A program made the position numbers and the translations under genes. From assembly GCA_030019445.1 (NCBI GenBank), contig JASEEU010000003.1:248001-312000 (forward strand): a stretch of DNA of 64,000 nt, written 5' to 3'. This DNA comes from Anaerosomatales bacterium. GTDB taxonomy: Bacteria; Actinomycetota; Coriobacteriia; Anaerosomatales; Anaerosomataceae. The notes beneath the pieces are model-generated. The model saw only the letters and a program-made list of their open reading frames with translations, was not told the origin of the DNA and made no database searches. Of the stretch, positions 7,457 through 15,344 are shown piece by piece. Numbering within the stretch: position 1 is the stretch's first letter; every line of letters starts with the position of its first letter.

Positions 7457-9229
7457 ATGCCCAAGGCGGATCTCGTCCTGCTGCACGCGCCGAGCGTGTA
7501 CGACTTCCGTGAGACGTCCATCATGTACGGGCCTGTCTCCGACCTCGTGCCCTCGAGCCCGATCTTCGAGATGTACCCGCTCGGCTTCACCACGATAGCC
7601 GAGTACATGGAGCGGCACGGCCTGACCGTCCGCATCGTCAACCTCGCCGTCCTCATGCTCAACCGCGCGGACTTCGACGTGGAGCGGACGATCCAGCGCA
7701 TGGACCCGGTGGCGTTCGGCATCGATCTGCACTGGCTGCCGCACGCGCACGGCGCCGTGGAGGTCGCGCGGCTGTGCAAGAAGCATCACCCCGAGACGCC
7801 CGTCGTGTTCGGTGGTCTCTCGGCCTCGTACTTCCACGAGGAGCTGGTGAGCTACCCGTGGGTGGACTACGTGGTCCGCGGGGACTCGACCGAGGAGCCA
7901 TTCACCGAGCTCATCTATGCGCTCCGGCGCGGCGGCAGCGTCGCCGACATCCCGAACCTCACCTACAAGACAGCGGGCGGGTCGGTCGTCGTCAACGACA
8001 TCGACTGCGTGCCCGAGACGTTCGATCACGTGAAGCTCGACTACAGCTTCAGCATGCGGTCGGTGATCCGCGATCGCGACATGATCGGCTCGCTCCCGTT
8101 CAAGGGATGGCTCAGCTATCCGGTCTCGGCGTCGCTCACCTGCCGCGGCTGCACCAAGGGATGCCCCACGTGCGGCGGCTCGGCACACGCATTCCGACAC
8201 CATTTCGGGCGCAGCAAGGTCGCCTTCCGCGATCCCGAGCTGCTCGTACGGGACATCGGACACATCGCCCGGCACATCCCGGGGCCTGTCTTCGTGCTGA
8301 ACGACTTCCGCCAGGCGGGAGACGACTACGTGCGCGAGTTCATCACCGGGCTCAAGCGGATCGACTTCCGGAATCCGATCGGCTTCGAGTTCTTCTCGCC
8401 GCCGGCCGAGGAGTTCTACGCGTTCCTCGACGAGAACCTCAACGACTACTCGGTGGAGGTCTCCGCCGAGAGCCACGACGACGCCGTGCGCGCCGCCTTC
8501 GGCAAGCCGTACACGTGGGAGGCGCTCTGCGAGTCCGTGGAGGCGGCGTTCCGCAACAACTGCCAGCGCTTCGACCTGTACTTCATGACGGGCATCCCCA
8601 CGCAGACCGCGCGCTCGGTGCTCGACACCGTGCCTGCCGTCCAGGAGCTCTACGATCGGGTCGGCGGGGATTCGCGGCTCTTGGCGTTCATCGGGCCGAT
8701 GGCACCGTTCCTGGACCCCGGCTCGAAGGTCTTCGACGATCCCGCGGCGTACGGCTATCGGCTGCGGGCGAAGACCCTCGAAGAGCACCGGCAGCTCCTG
8801 CTCGAGCCGTCGTGGAAGCACATCCTCAACTACGAGCCGGACGGCATGACGCGCGACGAGATGGTGGATGCGACCTATGAGGCGGCGCTCGGCATCAACC
8901 GCATCAAGGGGTCGATCGGGATCGTCTCGGCGAAGACCGCGGCCGAGACCGAGGAGCGCATCGCCCAGGCACGGACCGCGATGCGCCGGATCGACGAGAT
9001 CATGGAGCGACCGGCCGAGGAGCGTCAGCCGCTGCTCGCCGACTTCAAGCGCGAGGTGGATCGCCTCAACGAGAGCACCGTGTGCGAGAAGACCGAGCTC
9101 AACTGGCCCTCGAGCGCCAACTGGCGCCACGTCGTCTACAACGCGCTGCTGTGGGTCCGCGTGAATCTGGAGACCGTCTTCCCGCGCCTTCGGAAAGTAG
9201 ACCCTCGATTCATGGAGCCCGGACGTTGA
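7457..9229 (+). CDS. B12-binding-domain radical SAM protein
   Basis: The N-terminal third looks like a cobalamin-binding domain (VVFGGLSASYF, DYVVRGD). The radical SAM cluster motif follows: Cys232, Cys236 and Cys239 make CX3CX2C, with a further Cys229 in front (CRGCTKGCPTC). The 590-residue length and layout match the B12-radical SAM subgroup annotated as Ta0216-like; the reaction is unknown. ATG 7457 is chosen because AAGGAG sits at 7443-7448; the frame is open further upstream without a ribosome site. The stop overlaps the menG start (TGATG), so the two are coupled, which suggests a methylation or rearrangement in quinone or lipid metabolism. This is inference. Confidence 0.85.
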   Translation: MPKADLVLLHAPSVYDFRETSIMYGPVSDLVPSSPIFEMYPLGFTTIAEYMERHGLTVRIVNLAVLMLNRADFDVERTIQRMDPVAFGIDLHWLPHAHGAVEVARLCKKHHPETPVVFGGLSASYFHEELVSYPWVDYVVRGDSTEEPFTELIYALRRGGSVADIPNLTYKTAGGSVVVNDIDCVPETFDHVKLDYSFSMRSVIRDRDMIGSLPFKGWLSYPVSASLTCRGCTKGCPTCGGSAHAFRHHFGRSKVAFRDPELLVRDIGHIARHIPGPVFVLNDFRQAGDDYVREFITGLKRIDFRNPIGFEFFSPPAEEFYAFLDENLNDYSVEVSAESHDDAVRAAFGKPYTWEALCESVEAAFRNNCQRFDLYFMTGIPTQTARSVLDTVPAVQELYDRVGGDSRLLAFIGPMAPFLDPGSKVFDDPAAYGYRLRAKTLEEHRQLLLEPSWKHILNYEPDGMTRDEMVDATYEAALGINRIKGSIGIVSAKTAAETEERIAQARTAMRRIDEIMERPAEERQPLLADFKREVDRLNESTVCEKTELNWPSSANWRHVVYNALLWVRVNLETVFPRLRKVDPRFMEPGR

Positions 9230-9957
9230 TGGACCAGCACCCCACCACCCCAGCACCCGGAGAGCCCACGACCGATCGCGTGAAGGGCATCTTCAGCCGT
9301 ATCGCGCCCGAATACGACCGCTTCAACGCGCTGTCGAGCCTGGGGATGGACCGCCTCTGGCGCCGCGCGGCGGTCCGTCTGGCGCGCCCCAGGCCGAGCG
9401 ACCGTGTGCTCGACCTCGCGGCCGGCACGGGCGATCTCACGATCACCATGGCGCGGCGCGGGAAGCCGGCGTACGTGCTCTCGACCGACTTCGTGCCCGA
9501 GATGCTCGAGATCGGTCGCGAGAAGGTTGCGGAGCTGGAGGGCAGGAGCGAAGTCGAGTTCGCCGTGGTGGACGCGCAGGACCTTCCGTTCGACGACGCG
9601 ACCTTCAACATCGTCACCGTCGGCTTCGGCGTGCGGAATCTGCCCGATCGGACGGCGAACTTCCGCGAGGTGCATCGGGTGCTCATGCCCGGCGGACGCT
9701 ACGTGATCCTCGAGTTCAGCCGTCCGCCCTTCAAGCCGTTCCGCGCGCTGTACCACTTCTATCTCAAGACCGTCATCCCGGCCCTCGGCGGAGCGCTGAC
9801 GCGGGACCGGGCGTCGTTCGACTACCTCAACGAGTCCATCCTGGCGTTCCCGTCGCAGCTCGCGCTCGCTGCCGAGCTGCACGCCGCGGGCTTCTCCTCG
9901 GTGACCTGGCGCAATCTCACGTTCGGCATCGTCGCGGTCCACGTCGCCGTCAAGTAG
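9229..9957 (+). CDS. menG: Demethylmenaquinone methyltransferase (MenG/UbiE)
   Basis: A 242-residue SAM-dependent class I methyltransferase of the UbiE/MenG type: VKGIFSRIAPEYDRFN near the N-terminus, the SAM-binding VLDLAAGTGDLT, and the family signatures VGFGVRNLPD and VILEFSRP followed by the YHFYLKTVIP segment. It methylates demethylmenaquinone in the last step of menaquinone synthesis. Length is typical. The ATG overlaps the stop of the B12-radical SAM gene. Menaquinone is the expected electron carrier for the complex I and multiheme cytochrome encoded in this window. Confidence 0.95.
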   Translation: MDQHPTTPAPGEPTTDRVKGIFSRIAPEYDRFNALSSLGMDRLWRRAAVRLARPRPSDRVLDLAAGTGDLTITMARRGKPAYVLSTDFVPEMLEIGREKVAELEGRSEVEFAVVDAQDLPFDDATFNIVTVGFGVRNLPDRTANFREVHRVLMPGGRYVILEFSRPPFKPFRALYHFYLKTVIPALGGALTRDRASFDYLNESILAFPSQLALAAELHAAGFSSVTWRNLTFGIVAVHVAVK

Positions 9958-10026
9958 GGACGCCTGGAGAGACGCGCACCGAGCGTGTAGGATTGCACCA
10001 CGGTCCCACGACGGAGGTCAGTGCCG

Positions 10027-11376
10027 ATGCTGCTGCTCGCACGCTATGTCATCCCGGTCGCCACGCCACACATCGAGGACGGCGGCGTGCTCGTTCGAGA
10101 CGGGCGTATCGAGGCCGTCGGCACGCGGGCCGACCTCCTCGCCGCGTATCCCGATGAGGAGGTCCGTGACTTCTCGCTTGCGGCCCTCATGCCCGGCTTC
10201 GTCGACCTGCACACCCACCTCGAGTACTCCGTCTTCCGCGGCGCGGTCGACGACCTGCCCTACACGCAGTGGAAGATGCAGGTGCTTGCCAAGGAAGGTG
10301 GTCTCTCCGAGGAGCAGTGGCGCGCCTCGGCCATGCTCGGCGCCGTCGAGGCGCTCCGGTCGGGCATCACCACGATCGCCGATGTGACGGACGCGGGCGC
10401 GTCGCTCGAGGCCGCCGCGCAGGCGGGGCTTCGTGGCGTCGTCTATCGCGAGGTGTCGACGATGGATCGCGCCGAGGTGCCGGCTGTCATGGACGCGGCG
10501 CGCGAGGACATGGCCGCGTGGTCGGACAAGGTCGACCCGTCGCTCCTGCGCATCGGCATCGCGCCGCACTCGCCGTACTCGTGCCACCCCGAGCTCTTCC
10601 AGGCGGTCGCGGCCGAGGTCGGCGAGTCGCCGGTCCCCGTCGCCATCCATCTCGCGGGTTCGCGCGACGAGTACGCCTTCGTGAAGTACGGGAGCTCGTC
10701 GCTCGGCCAGGAGTATCGGGCGCAGGCGGGATGGGCCGAGAAGGCATGGCTGCCCACGGGCGTCTCGCCGGTGCGCTACATCTACCAATGGGGGATCCTC
10801 GAGGTGCCCGACATCATGGCCGTGCACTGCGTGCACGTCGACGACGAGGACATCGAGGTTCTGGCGGCCAACGATGTCGCGGTGGCCCACTGCGCTCGCT
10901 GCAACCTGAAGCTCGGTATGGGTATCGCCCCGCTCCACAAGTTCGTCGACGTCGGACTGCGGGTCGGTCTCGGTACCGACTCCCCCGCATCCAACAGCAC
11001 GATCGACTTCTTCGACGAGATGCGCATCGGTCTGCTCGTCCAGCGCGGGCTTGGCGGTGAAGCGGGCTACTACACCGCAGGCCGTTACATGGAGCTTGCG
11101 ACGCTGGGCGGCGCGCGTGCTCTCCGGCTCGAGCATGAGATCGGGAGCCTTGAGGCCGGGAAGCAGGCGGATATCATCGCCGTCGACCTGTCGCAGAGCC
11201 ATCAGGTCCCCACGCAGGACCCGCCCGGAGCGCTCGTCCACACGGCCAACCAGGAGGACGTCTTGATGACCATGGTCGCCGGGCGCGTCCTGTACGAAGA
11301 AGGACGCTTCAGCACGCTGGATCCCGATGCCGTCACCGACGTCCTGGAGGCCGCGCGGCTCCGGCTGCGCGACTGA
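10027..11376 (+). CDS. Amidohydrolase, nucleoside/aminofutalosine-deaminase-like
   Basis: This metal-dependent hydrolase of the amidohydrolase superfamily has the metal-binding DLHTHLEYS, a later IAPHSPYSCH, AVHCVHVDDEDIEVL and GLGTDSPASNST, the order seen in the MTA/SAH/chlorohydrolase deaminase group, and a C-terminal barrel-flanking domain (GSLEAGKQADIIAVD). Members deaminate S-adenosylhomocysteine, methylthioadenosine or, in the futalosine menaquinone pathway, aminodeoxyfutalosine. Position beside menG favours the last role, but that is inference. ATG 10027 is preferred over GTG 10021 because GGAGGT (10013-10018) is 8 bases from the ATG and only 2 from the GTG. Length 449 residues, normal. 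Confidence 0.82.
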   Translation: MLLLARYVIPVATPHIEDGGVLVRDGRIEAVGTRADLLAAYPDEEVRDFSLAALMPGFVDLHTHLEYSVFRGAVDDLPYTQWKMQVLAKEGGLSEEQWRASAMLGAVEALRSGITTIADVTDAGASLEAAAQAGLRGVVYREVSTMDRAEVPAVMDAAREDMAAWSDKVDPSLLRIGIAPHSPYSCHPELFQAVAAEVGESPVPVAIHLAGSRDEYAFVKYGSSSLGQEYRAQAGWAEKAWLPTGVSPVRYIYQWGILEVPDIMAVHCVHVDDEDIEVLAANDVAVAHCARCNLKLGMGIAPLHKFVDVGLRVGLGTDSPASNSTIDFFDEMRIGLLVQRGLGGEAGYYTAGRYMELATLGGARALRLEHEIGSLEAGKQADIIAVDLSQSHQVPTQDPPGALVHTANQEDVLMTMVAGRVLYEEGRFSTLDPDAVTDVLEAARLRLRD

Positions 11377-11380
11377 GGCG

Positions 11381-11818
11381 ATGCACGAGCGAGGAACGGT
11401 GATCGCCGGGCGTGGCGATCTGGTGGACGTGACCGTCACGCCGTCGGGCGCCTGCGGGGGGTGCAGCGTCTGCTCCCGCCGAGAGGGTGGAGAGCTCGTG
11501 CTGACCGGCGTCATCGATCCGCTGGGGGCCCGCGTCGGTGACACCGTCGAGGTCGAGATCCCGGAAGGTGTGCGATCGCGCGCGGCCTTCGCCATCTACG
11601 TCGTCCCGGTAGCGGGCCTCTTCGTCGGGTATTTGGCGGGCGATTTGCTCTCTCGGGCACTGGGTGGCGCATCTGACCTCGCCGGCGCCGGCGGCGCCGT
11701 TGCGGGACTGGTGATGGCTCTGCTCGCCGTGAGAGGGGTCGAGCGGAGGATGCTGTGCGCACGGTCCGTCGCCCCCCGTGTAAGTGCTATAATCGCGCGA
11801 GTTTCCGGGCGAACGTGA
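11381..11818 (+). CDS. RseC/MucC-like membrane protein with cysteine cluster
   Basis: The 145-residue product begins with a small beta domain carrying CGGCSVC (about residues 25-31), followed by VDPLGARVGDTVEVEIPEG-like sequence and two membrane helices, the layout of RseC/MucC proteins. That family includes modulators of sigma-E and components linked to Rnf/SoxR reduction; the cysteines suggest an Fe-S cluster or redox role. The ATG is four bases after the amidohydrolase stop, so they share a transcript. The specific role here is unknown. Confidence 0.75.
   Translation: MHERGTVIAGRGDLVDVTVTPSGACGGCSVCSRREGGELVLTGVIDPLGARVGDTVEVEIPEGVRSRAAFAIYVVPVAGLFVGYLAGDLLSRALGGASDLAGAGGAVAGLVMALLAVRGVERRMLCARSVAPRVSAIIARVSGRT
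11785..11793 (+). promoter_or_regulatory. Extended -10 promoter within the end of the RseC-like gene
   Basis: TG-C-TATAAT is a consensus extended -10 element lacking a good -35. It should start transcription near 11800 for the gene at 11859. Confidence 0.6.
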
Positions 11819-11827
11819 AGCGCCCGG
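11805..11827 (+). other. Leader stem-loop
   Basis: CCGGGCG pairs perfectly with CGCCCGG across a nine-base loop. It overlaps the RseC-like stop codon and would lie at the 5' end of the transcript from the promoter just upstream. There is no T tract, so it is not a typical terminator. Confidence 0.45.
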
Positions 11828-11858
11828 TTCGAGCAATCACACAAGGAGGTTACCGCAC

Positions 11859-12257
11859 GTGAGCGACCAGGATTTCTTCTTCGACGAGGAGGAGGCCGCG
11901 CCGGCACCGAAGCAGCGGCAGAGCGGGAGCGCCTCCCGCGCCAAGAGCGCGCCCGCGGCCCCGCAGCGGCAGTCGTCCGGCGGTGCTTCCTTCTTCGCTC
12001 AGGACGTGAGCATGAGCATCGCCGCGCTCATGTCGGTCATCGCGCTGCTGCTCGGCGTGATCGTCGGTATCGTGATCCCTGATCAGGGCGGGTCGACCAC
12101 GACCGGCACCACGCAGACGTCCACGCAGCAGGGTGCCGCTGCCCCGCAGCTCACCGAAGAGCAGCTGAACTCCGGCCTGCCCGAGGGTCACCCCGACATC
12201 AGCGGCATGTCTGGCGGCGAGGCGACGTCCTCCGCGGACGCGACCGCTACCGAGTAA
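11859..12257 (+). CDS. Single-pass membrane protein with acidic N-terminus, unknown
   Basis: The 132-residue product starts with a phenylalanine/acid-rich DFFFDEEEA segment, then a basic Gln/Ser/Ala-rich linker, one membrane helix at about residues 51-70, and a Thr/Gln/Ser-rich external tail. No family is recognised. GTG 11859 is firmly set by AAGGAGGT at 11843-11850 and the gene has its own promoter. A hairpin terminator and another small membrane protein follow. Confidence 0.65.
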   Translation: MSDQDFFFDEEEAAPAPKQRQSGSASRAKSAPAAPQRQSSGGASFFAQDVSMSIAALMSVIALLLGVIVGIVIPDQGGSTTTGTTQTSTQQGAAAPQLTEEQLNSGLPEGHPDISGMSGGEATSSADATATE

Positions 12258-12271
12258 CGGATCCTCGTGAT

Positions 12272-12300
12272 GCCCGGTCCGCTTGCGCGGGCCGGGCTTT
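12272..12300 (+). terminator. Hairpin terminator, short T run
   Basis: GCCCGGTCCGC (12272-12282) pairs with GCGGGCCGGGC (12287-12297) with one G-T pair and a four-base loop, followed by TTT. It lies 15 bases after the preceding stop; the short T run makes it moderate. Confidence 0.6.
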
Positions 12301-12323
12301 GCGATACTGAGAGCGGAGAACGC

Positions 12324-12878
12324 ATGGCCATCAACAAGAGCCAGTCACCCGCCTGGGTGAAGATCGTGATCTGGGTCGTCGCCCTGTCATTCGTGGCGAG
12401 CGGTATCGGCTTCGTTGTGAGCGCGGGCCTCGGCTCCGGCGGCACGCCGGACAGCGGGACCGCGACGGGCGACGCCACGGTCGGCATCGACCAGCAGTAC
12501 CAGCCCGCAGCCGATGCGGCGTACGCCGCGGCGCAGGCGGCGCCGGACAATCCGGACCTGCTCACCGAGGCGGGGCACCGCTACTTCGAGTGGGCCGTCG
12601 GTCTGTACGAGAGCGGCCAACCTGGTGCGGCGGTGCCGTATTGGCTGACCGCAGTGAACTTCTACGACAAGGCGCTCGCGATCAGACCGGACGACCCGGT
12701 CGTGCTCGGTAACAAGGCGTTCGCCCTCTACTACGCGGCGAGCCCGGAGGCTGAGCCTGCGCTGCGCGCGTTCATCGAAGGTGACTCGGCGAACACGACG
12801 GGTCAGCTGGACACGGCGCGCCAGATGCTGACCGATCTGACGGGCGGCGCGTCGGTGCCCACCACCGGCACGCCCTAG
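12324..12878 (+). CDS. Membrane-anchored TPR-like protein
   Basis: The protein (184 residues) has one N-terminal membrane helix (about 11-32) and then an alanine-rich helical region with tetratricopeptide-like spacing (DLLTEAGHRYFEWAVGLYESG; AVNFYDKALAIRPDDPVVLGNKAFALY). TPR domains mediate protein contacts; no partner is evident. ATG 12324 follows GCGGAGAA at a workable distance. Its stop overlaps by four bases the stop of the convergent STAS gene on the other strand. Confidence 0.7.
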   Translation: MAINKSQSPAWVKIVIWVVALSFVASGIGFVVSAGLGSGGTPDSGTATGDATVGIDQQYQPAADAAYAAAQAAPDNPDLLTEAGHRYFEWAVGLYESGQPGAAVPYWLTAVNFYDKALAIRPDDPVVLGNKAFALYYAASPEAEPALRAFIEGDSANTTGQLDTARQMLTDLTGGASVPTTGTP

Positions 12879-13228
12879 CCGCGCTTCGTATCGGCGATCA
12901 TCGACTCCGCCTCGCCGAGTGTCGGAGCGGTGGAGAAGATCCCGGAGAGCCGGGTCAGCTCCAGGATGTTGTCAACGGCGTCATTGGTGACGAGCACGAG
13001 CCGTCCACCAGTGGCGCCGTACTCCTTCGAGAGAGCGAGCAACAGGCCGAGCCCCGAGCTGTCCAGGTAGTCGAGCCGCGACAGGTCCACGATGGTGGAT
13101 GGCGGCGCGTTCTTCAGAATGCGGTCGATGGTCATCCTGAATGATGCGCACTCGCTGTAGTCGAGGTCTCCTATGAGGCTGAGCGTCCAGTGCTCGTCGC
13201 CGGGGTCGAGCTGGATCGTGAGCGCCAT
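12875..13228 (-). CDS. STAS-domain anti-sigma factor antagonist-like protein
   Basis: A single STAS domain of about 117 residues with the phosphorylatable-serine motif LDYLDSSGLGLLLAL. Such proteins bind anti-sigma or switch kinases in SpoIIAA/RsbV-type partner-switching. ATG 13228 starts at MALTIQ and has GCGAGGAG just before it; an upstream ATG at 13255 lacks any ribosome site. It is transcribed divergently from a second STAS gene about 156 bases away. No cognate anti-sigma kinase or sigma factor is in the window. Confidence 0.88.
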   Translation of the reverse strand: MALTIQLDPGDEHWTLSLIGDLDYSECASFRMTIDRILKNAPPSTIVDLSRLDYLDSSGLGLLLALSKEYGATGGRLVLVTNDAVDNILELTRLSGIFSTAPTLGEAESMIADTKRG

Positions 13229-13314
13229 GGTCTCCTCGCGGTCGTGGGCTGACATGCGCGTTGTTCGTACCCGATTGACGGGACCCTCTCACGACCGTTC
13301 GGCGCGTCGGGCTG

Positions 13315-13343
13315 TGGTCACCGTGTCTGGACAACGGTACAAT
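13315..13343 (+). promoter_or_regulatory. Promoter of the plus-strand STAS gene
   Basis: TGGTCA (13315-13320) and TACAAT (13338-13343) with a 17-base spacer. Transcription would start near 13350, 35 bases before the ATG. Confidence 0.5.
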
Positions 13344-13384
13344 CCAAGTACCTGCACGTGACTTCTATCCACGGGGACGGTCGC

Positions 13385-13720
13385 ATGGAACTCGAGATCA
13401 CCGCGGTACGGGAAGACCACACCTGTCGGCTCACGCTCGTCGGCGAGGTCGACGTCTACACGTCACCCAAGCTCAAGGAGCATCTTGTCGACGCGATCGA
13501 CGACGGCTGCATCACGGTGCTCGTCGATATGGATGGCGTCGGCTTCATCGACAGCTCCGGCCTCGGCGTGCTCGTGAGCGGGCTGCGCCGCGTCAAGGAG
13601 CGCTCTGGCACGATCCGTCTGATCTGCACGAAGGAGAACATCCTCAAGATCTTCCGGATCACCGGCCTCGACAAGGTGTTCCCGATCTTCTCTTCGGTCG
13701 AGGAAGCATCCGACTTCTGA
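13385..13720 (+). CDS. STAS-domain anti-sigma factor antagonist
   Basis: This 111-residue protein is a complete SpoIIAA/RsbV-like STAS domain: [17 protein letters not shown] at the N-terminus and the regulatory serine in [15 protein letters not shown], ending in [12 protein letters not shown]. It should bind an anti-sigma factor kinase when unphosphorylated. It is closer to the family consensus than the divergent minus-strand neighbour. Its kinase and sigma factor must lie elsewhere. The ribosome site is weak (GGGGACGG). Confidence 0.92.
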   Translation: MELEITAVREDHTCRLTLVGEVDVYTSPKLKEHLVDAIDDGCITVLVDMDGVGFIDSSGLGVLVSGLRRVKERSGTIRLICTKENILKIFRITGLDKVFPIFSSVEEASDF

Positions 13721-13816
13721 GGCCCGGCGCTCCTTGCCATGCGCGAGGCGTCGCCATAGACTGTGACGCACGGCCCGGCCCTGCCGGGCATACCCCTGTC
13801 CCGAGAGGTTGATGGC

Positions 13817-14206
13817 GTGTTCGGTATCGGCGGCTGGGAGTTCCTCATCATAGCGGTCGTCGCCCTCCTGCTGTTCGGGCCCGACAAGCTGCCCGACCTG
13901 GCCCGCACGCTCGGTCGCTTCATGGGCGACTTCAAACGCTACCGGGACATCATGGAGTCCACCATCAGGGCTGAGATGTACGCGTCGTCCACCGATAAGC
14001 CCGACCCCTTCAAGAAGGGCAAGGAGTTCAGGGAGAAGGTCACCGCGTCCAAGGCTACCGCGGTGGCCGAGAAGCCCGACGCCGAGAAGCCCGAGCCTGC
14101 GGCATCCGAGACCGAGAAGCCCGAGCTTGCGGCATCCGAGACCGAGAAGCCCGCGCCGCCGGCGGAAACCTCCGACGATGGGAAGGAGGAGGCTCCGGCC
14201 GAGTAG
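13817..14206 (+). CDS. tatB: Sec-independent translocase TatA/TatB subunit
   Basis: The 129-residue product opens with the TatA/B signature MFGIGGWEFLIIAVVALLLFGPDKLPD: a short membrane helix, the FGP hinge and an amphipathic helix (LARTLGRFMGDFKRYRD). The tail is acidic and contains two near-identical copies of ASETEKPE. The N-terminal Gly rather than Glu after the first residues leaves TatA versus TatB open; pairing with tatC and tail length favour TatB. GTG 13817 has GAGAGG upstream. It exports folded, often cofactor-bearing proteins. Confidence 0.88.
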   Translation: MFGIGGWEFLIIAVVALLLFGPDKLPDLARTLGRFMGDFKRYRDIMESTIRAEMYASSTDKPDPFKKGKEFREKVTASKATAVAEKPDAEKPEPAASETEKPELAASETEKPAPPAETSDDGKEEAPAE

Positions 14207-14221
14207 GCGGGGCCGCGGACC

Positions 14222-14980
14222 ATGCCCATCGGACCAGCACGTATGCCCTTCCTGGGTCATGTGAACGAGCTGCGCAAGCGCCTCACGGTCGTCATCGCCG
14301 TGTTGAGCGTCCTCACCGTGGTCGGCTACTTCTTCTCCGACGAGGTATTCAACATCCTCGTCGGCCCGATGCGCGACCTGATCGGTGAGCAGGGCTCGTA
14401 CGCGTTCGACGTGCTCGAGCCGATGGCGAACCGGTTCCGCCTCGGCATCTTCGGCGCGGTCATCGTCGGCAGCCCGATCGTGATCTACGAAGCGTTCGCG
14501 TTCTTCCTGCCGGCCCTCAAGCCGCGCGAGCGCAAGTGGTTCTTGTGGACGTTCTTCTTCGCGGTGGTGCTCTTCCTCGCCGGTGTCGCGTTCTGCTACT
14601 TCTTCATCCTCGAGCCGAGCGCCGTCTGGCTCGTCGAGCAGAGCGGCGAGACCTTCCAGCTGCTGCTTCGCGCGCAGAGCGCCATGACCTTCGCGATGTG
14701 GTTCCTCGCCGGCTTCGGCATCGCGTTCGAGGTTCCCGTCGTGGTCTTCTACCTCGTCTACTTCCAGGTCGTCCCGTACGACAAGCTGCGCAAGAACTGG
14801 CGTGTCGTGTGGGTGGTGATCATCATCATCGCCTCGATGATCACCCCCGACTGGAACCCGTGGAGCATGGCCGCGCTGTCCGGCGCGATGATCGCGCTGT
14901 TCGAGGGCAGCATGGCGTTCGTACGCATCCTGCTGGCCAAGAAGATCCGCGCGCAGAAGCTCGCGGGCGAAGCCGCGTAA
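14222..14980 (+). CDS. tatC: Sec-independent translocase TatC
   Basis: TatC is the twin-arginine signal receptor. The 252-residue protein has the N-terminal FLGHVNELRKRL motif (family HLxELR), PALKPRERKW after the second helix, and six predicted membrane helices ending in a basic tail. Length is typical. It lies 15 bases after tatA/B and 9 bases before hypA, so export and hydrogenase maturation genes appear to be one operon. Confidence 0.95.
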   Translation: MPIGPARMPFLGHVNELRKRLTVVIAVLSVLTVVGYFFSDEVFNILVGPMRDLIGEQGSYAFDVLEPMANRFRLGIFGAVIVGSPIVIYEAFAFFLPALKPRERKWFLWTFFFAVVLFLAGVAFCYFFILEPSAVWLVEQSGETFQLLLRAQSAMTFAMWFLAGFGIAFEVPVVVFYLVYFQVVPYDKLRKNWRVVWVVIIIIASMITPDWNPWSMAALSGAMIALFEGSMAFVRILLAKKIRAQKLAGEAA

Positions 14981-14989
14981 GGGGCGCGC

Positions 14990-15331
14990 GTGCACGAGAT
15001 GGGCATCTGTCAGGGCATCCTCACGGCCGCGACCGACGCGGCCGAGCGCGAGGGCGCCGCGCGGATCAACAGCATCGACGTCACCATCGGCGAGCTCACC
15101 CAGGTCGTCGAGGACGCGCTGCAGTTCGCGTTCGAGGTGCTCCGCCAGGACACGATCGCCGCCGACGCGACGCTCACCGTGACGTTCCTCGAGCCGCGTT
15201 CGCGCTGCACCGAGTGCGACATCGAGTTCGCCCACGGACGCTTCGACGTCCACTGCCCCGAGTGCGGCAGCTACGTGTGCGACCTGGTGCAGGGCAAGGA
15301 GCTCGCCATCGAGAGCATCGACATCGACTGA
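14990..15331 (+). CDS. hypA: Hydrogenase nickel incorporation protein HypA
   Basis: HypA delivers nickel to the NiFe hydrogenase large subunit. The product (113 residues) starts MHEM, with the nickel-binding His2, and has a zinc-binding pair of CxxC motifs (CTEC and CPEC) between about residues 73 and 92. GTG is the start; the next gene hypB is 13 bases downstream. hypCDEF and the hydrogenase itself are not in this window. Confidence 0.95.
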   Translation: MHEMGICQGILTAATDAAEREGAARINSIDVTIGELTQVVEDALQFAFEVLRQDTIAADATLTVTFLEPRSRCTECDIEFAHGRFDVHCPECGSYVCDLVQGKELAIESIDID

Positions 15332-15344
15332 CCGGAGGACGGCA

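Noticed and set aside
7310-9256. Minus-strand frame of about 650 codons
   Set aside because: It lies wholly antisense to the radical SAM gene and part of its neighbours and shows the same low-complexity composition.
14050-14170. Tandem repeats in the tatA/B tail as a mobile or CRISPR-like element
   Set aside because: There are only two coding copies of ASETEKPE; no spacers or array, simply a low-complexity tail.
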